64,000 bases of DNA from Neurospora tetraspora (taxonomy: Eukaryota > Ascomycota > Sordariomycetes > Sordariales > Sordariaceae): contig NW_026944383.1 of the NCBI RefSeq assembly GCF_033439725.1, positions 4,216,001 through 4,280,000 on the forward strand. Direction: 5' to 3'. Of the stretch, positions 63,601-64,000 are shown in pieces (within the stretch, counting starts at the first letter, position 1; the number at the start of each line of letters is the position of its first letter). The position numbers were made by a program, and so were the translations under genes. The notes beneath the pieces are model-generated. The model searched no databases and had not been told where the DNA came from. It was given only the letters and a program-made list of their open reading frames with translations.

Positions 63601-64000
63601 TTCGCCTGATGGTCAGCGGCTCGCATCCGGTGCGGAGGATCACACTATCAAGATCTGGGATGCGGCGTCGGGGAGCTGTCTCCAAACTTTGGAAGGCCAT
63701 AGCGATCGGGTTCGCTCAGTGGCATTTTTGCCCGATGGCCAGCGGCTCGCATCCGGTGCGGAGGATCACACTATCAAGATCTGGGATGCGGCGTCAGGGA
63801 GCTGCGTCCAAACGATTAAGATCGGCACTATAGTAGAGTACATATCGTTTGACCATACTAACCGTTATTTACTTACCGACGTTGGACGTATTGATATAGC
63901 TATAATGACTACCAAAAGCCAAATTGTGCTCGATAATCCAGAGAGACATGGCTATAACTTAGGACCAAATAGGTCTTGGATTACTTGCAACGGCCAGAAT
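60649..64000 (+). pseudogene. Patatin-NACHT-WD40 NLR-type gene, interrupted by one nonsense codon and cut by the window end
   Basis: Exons 60649-61049, 61110-63285 and 63338 onward. The patatin-like phospholipase domain (about residues 5-220) has the oxyanion motif DGGGVHG, nucleophile motif GTSTGG and catalytic DGA in FVDGALGLNNP. A linker leads to the NACHT domain, with Walker A GDPGKGKT near residue 405 and Walker B TYLVIDALDEC near 505. The NACHT-associated region runs to about 860, and exon 3 continues with the family-typical PLQVYISALVFAPS. A TAG at 63542-63544 then stops the frame 927 residues in. The same frame goes straight on into WD40 repeats and a C-terminal ISFDHTNRYLLTDVGRIDI segment that leaves the window. 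At this place relatives are expected to have Trp (TGG), and TGG to TAG is a RIP-compatible change. A truncated patatin-NACHT protein could still be made. Intact relatives act in fungal non-self recognition and cell death. Confidence 0.85.
63551..63802 (+). repeat. Two high-identity 126-bp WD40 repeat units
   Basis: Units start at 63551 and 63677, and a divergent third begins at 63803. Each codes for 42 residues containing EGHS, SVAF, PDGQRLASGAEDHTIKIWD. A 56-base stretch (63614-63669 and 63740-63795) is identical between units. This repeat length and DNA-level identity are as in HET-E/HET-D-type WD repeats. Confidence 0.88.

Overview
The window looks like a chromosome arm from a filamentous ascomycete of the Sordariales, close to Neurospora or Sordaria. 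The evidence is short GT-AG introns with CTRAC-like branch points, poly-Q and poly-E tracts in coding regions, AT-rich blocks of the kind left by repeat-induced point mutation (RIP), an initiator tRNA with the fungal AUCG T-loop, and Spt8, Iws1, SRPK and Brl1/Brr6 family genes. No species can be fixed from sequence alone. Gene models below were built by hand from reading frames and splice consensus; every multi-exon model keeps its frame across all joins unless stated.

Layout. 1-3.2 kb: one acidic-tailed hypothetical gene whose frame stays open well past its stop. 3.2-14.2 kb: an 11-kb mobile island bounded by 34-bp terminal inverted repeats and a possible CAT target duplication. Its core is AT-rich and RIP-like, and a very young Ty1/copia retrotransposon sits inside it, with 545-bp LTRs that differ at one base, a perfect 5-bp duplication and one uninterrupted gag-pol frame. 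14.2-52 kb: ordinary genome holding a Pth11-like rhodopsin-fold membrane protein, an SR-protein kinase, Iws1/Spn1 divergent from Brl1/Brr6, a Zn2Cys6 regulator, a C2H2 regulator, a small hypothetical gene, a secreted GMC oxidoreductase, an initiator tRNA-Met gene, a major-facilitator transporter and the SAGA subunit Spt8. 52-64 kb: an accessory, decaying region.

The accessory end holds three damaged genes in a row: a LaeA/UMTA-like methyltransferase with one frameshift, a degraded HET-domain gene, and a patatin-NACHT-WD40 NLR-type gene cut by one nonsense codon just before its high-identity WD40 repeats. HET and NWD genes belong to fungal non-self recognition, so this is probably a recently inactivated or polymorphic incompatibility-type locus.

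The two most unusual points are linked across the window. The copia primer-binding site matches the anticodon stem-loop of the initiator tRNA encoded at 44.2 kb, which implies half-tRNA priming. The same element lacks the second half of its integrase core although its LTRs are nearly identical, which suggests that it was mobilised in trans.
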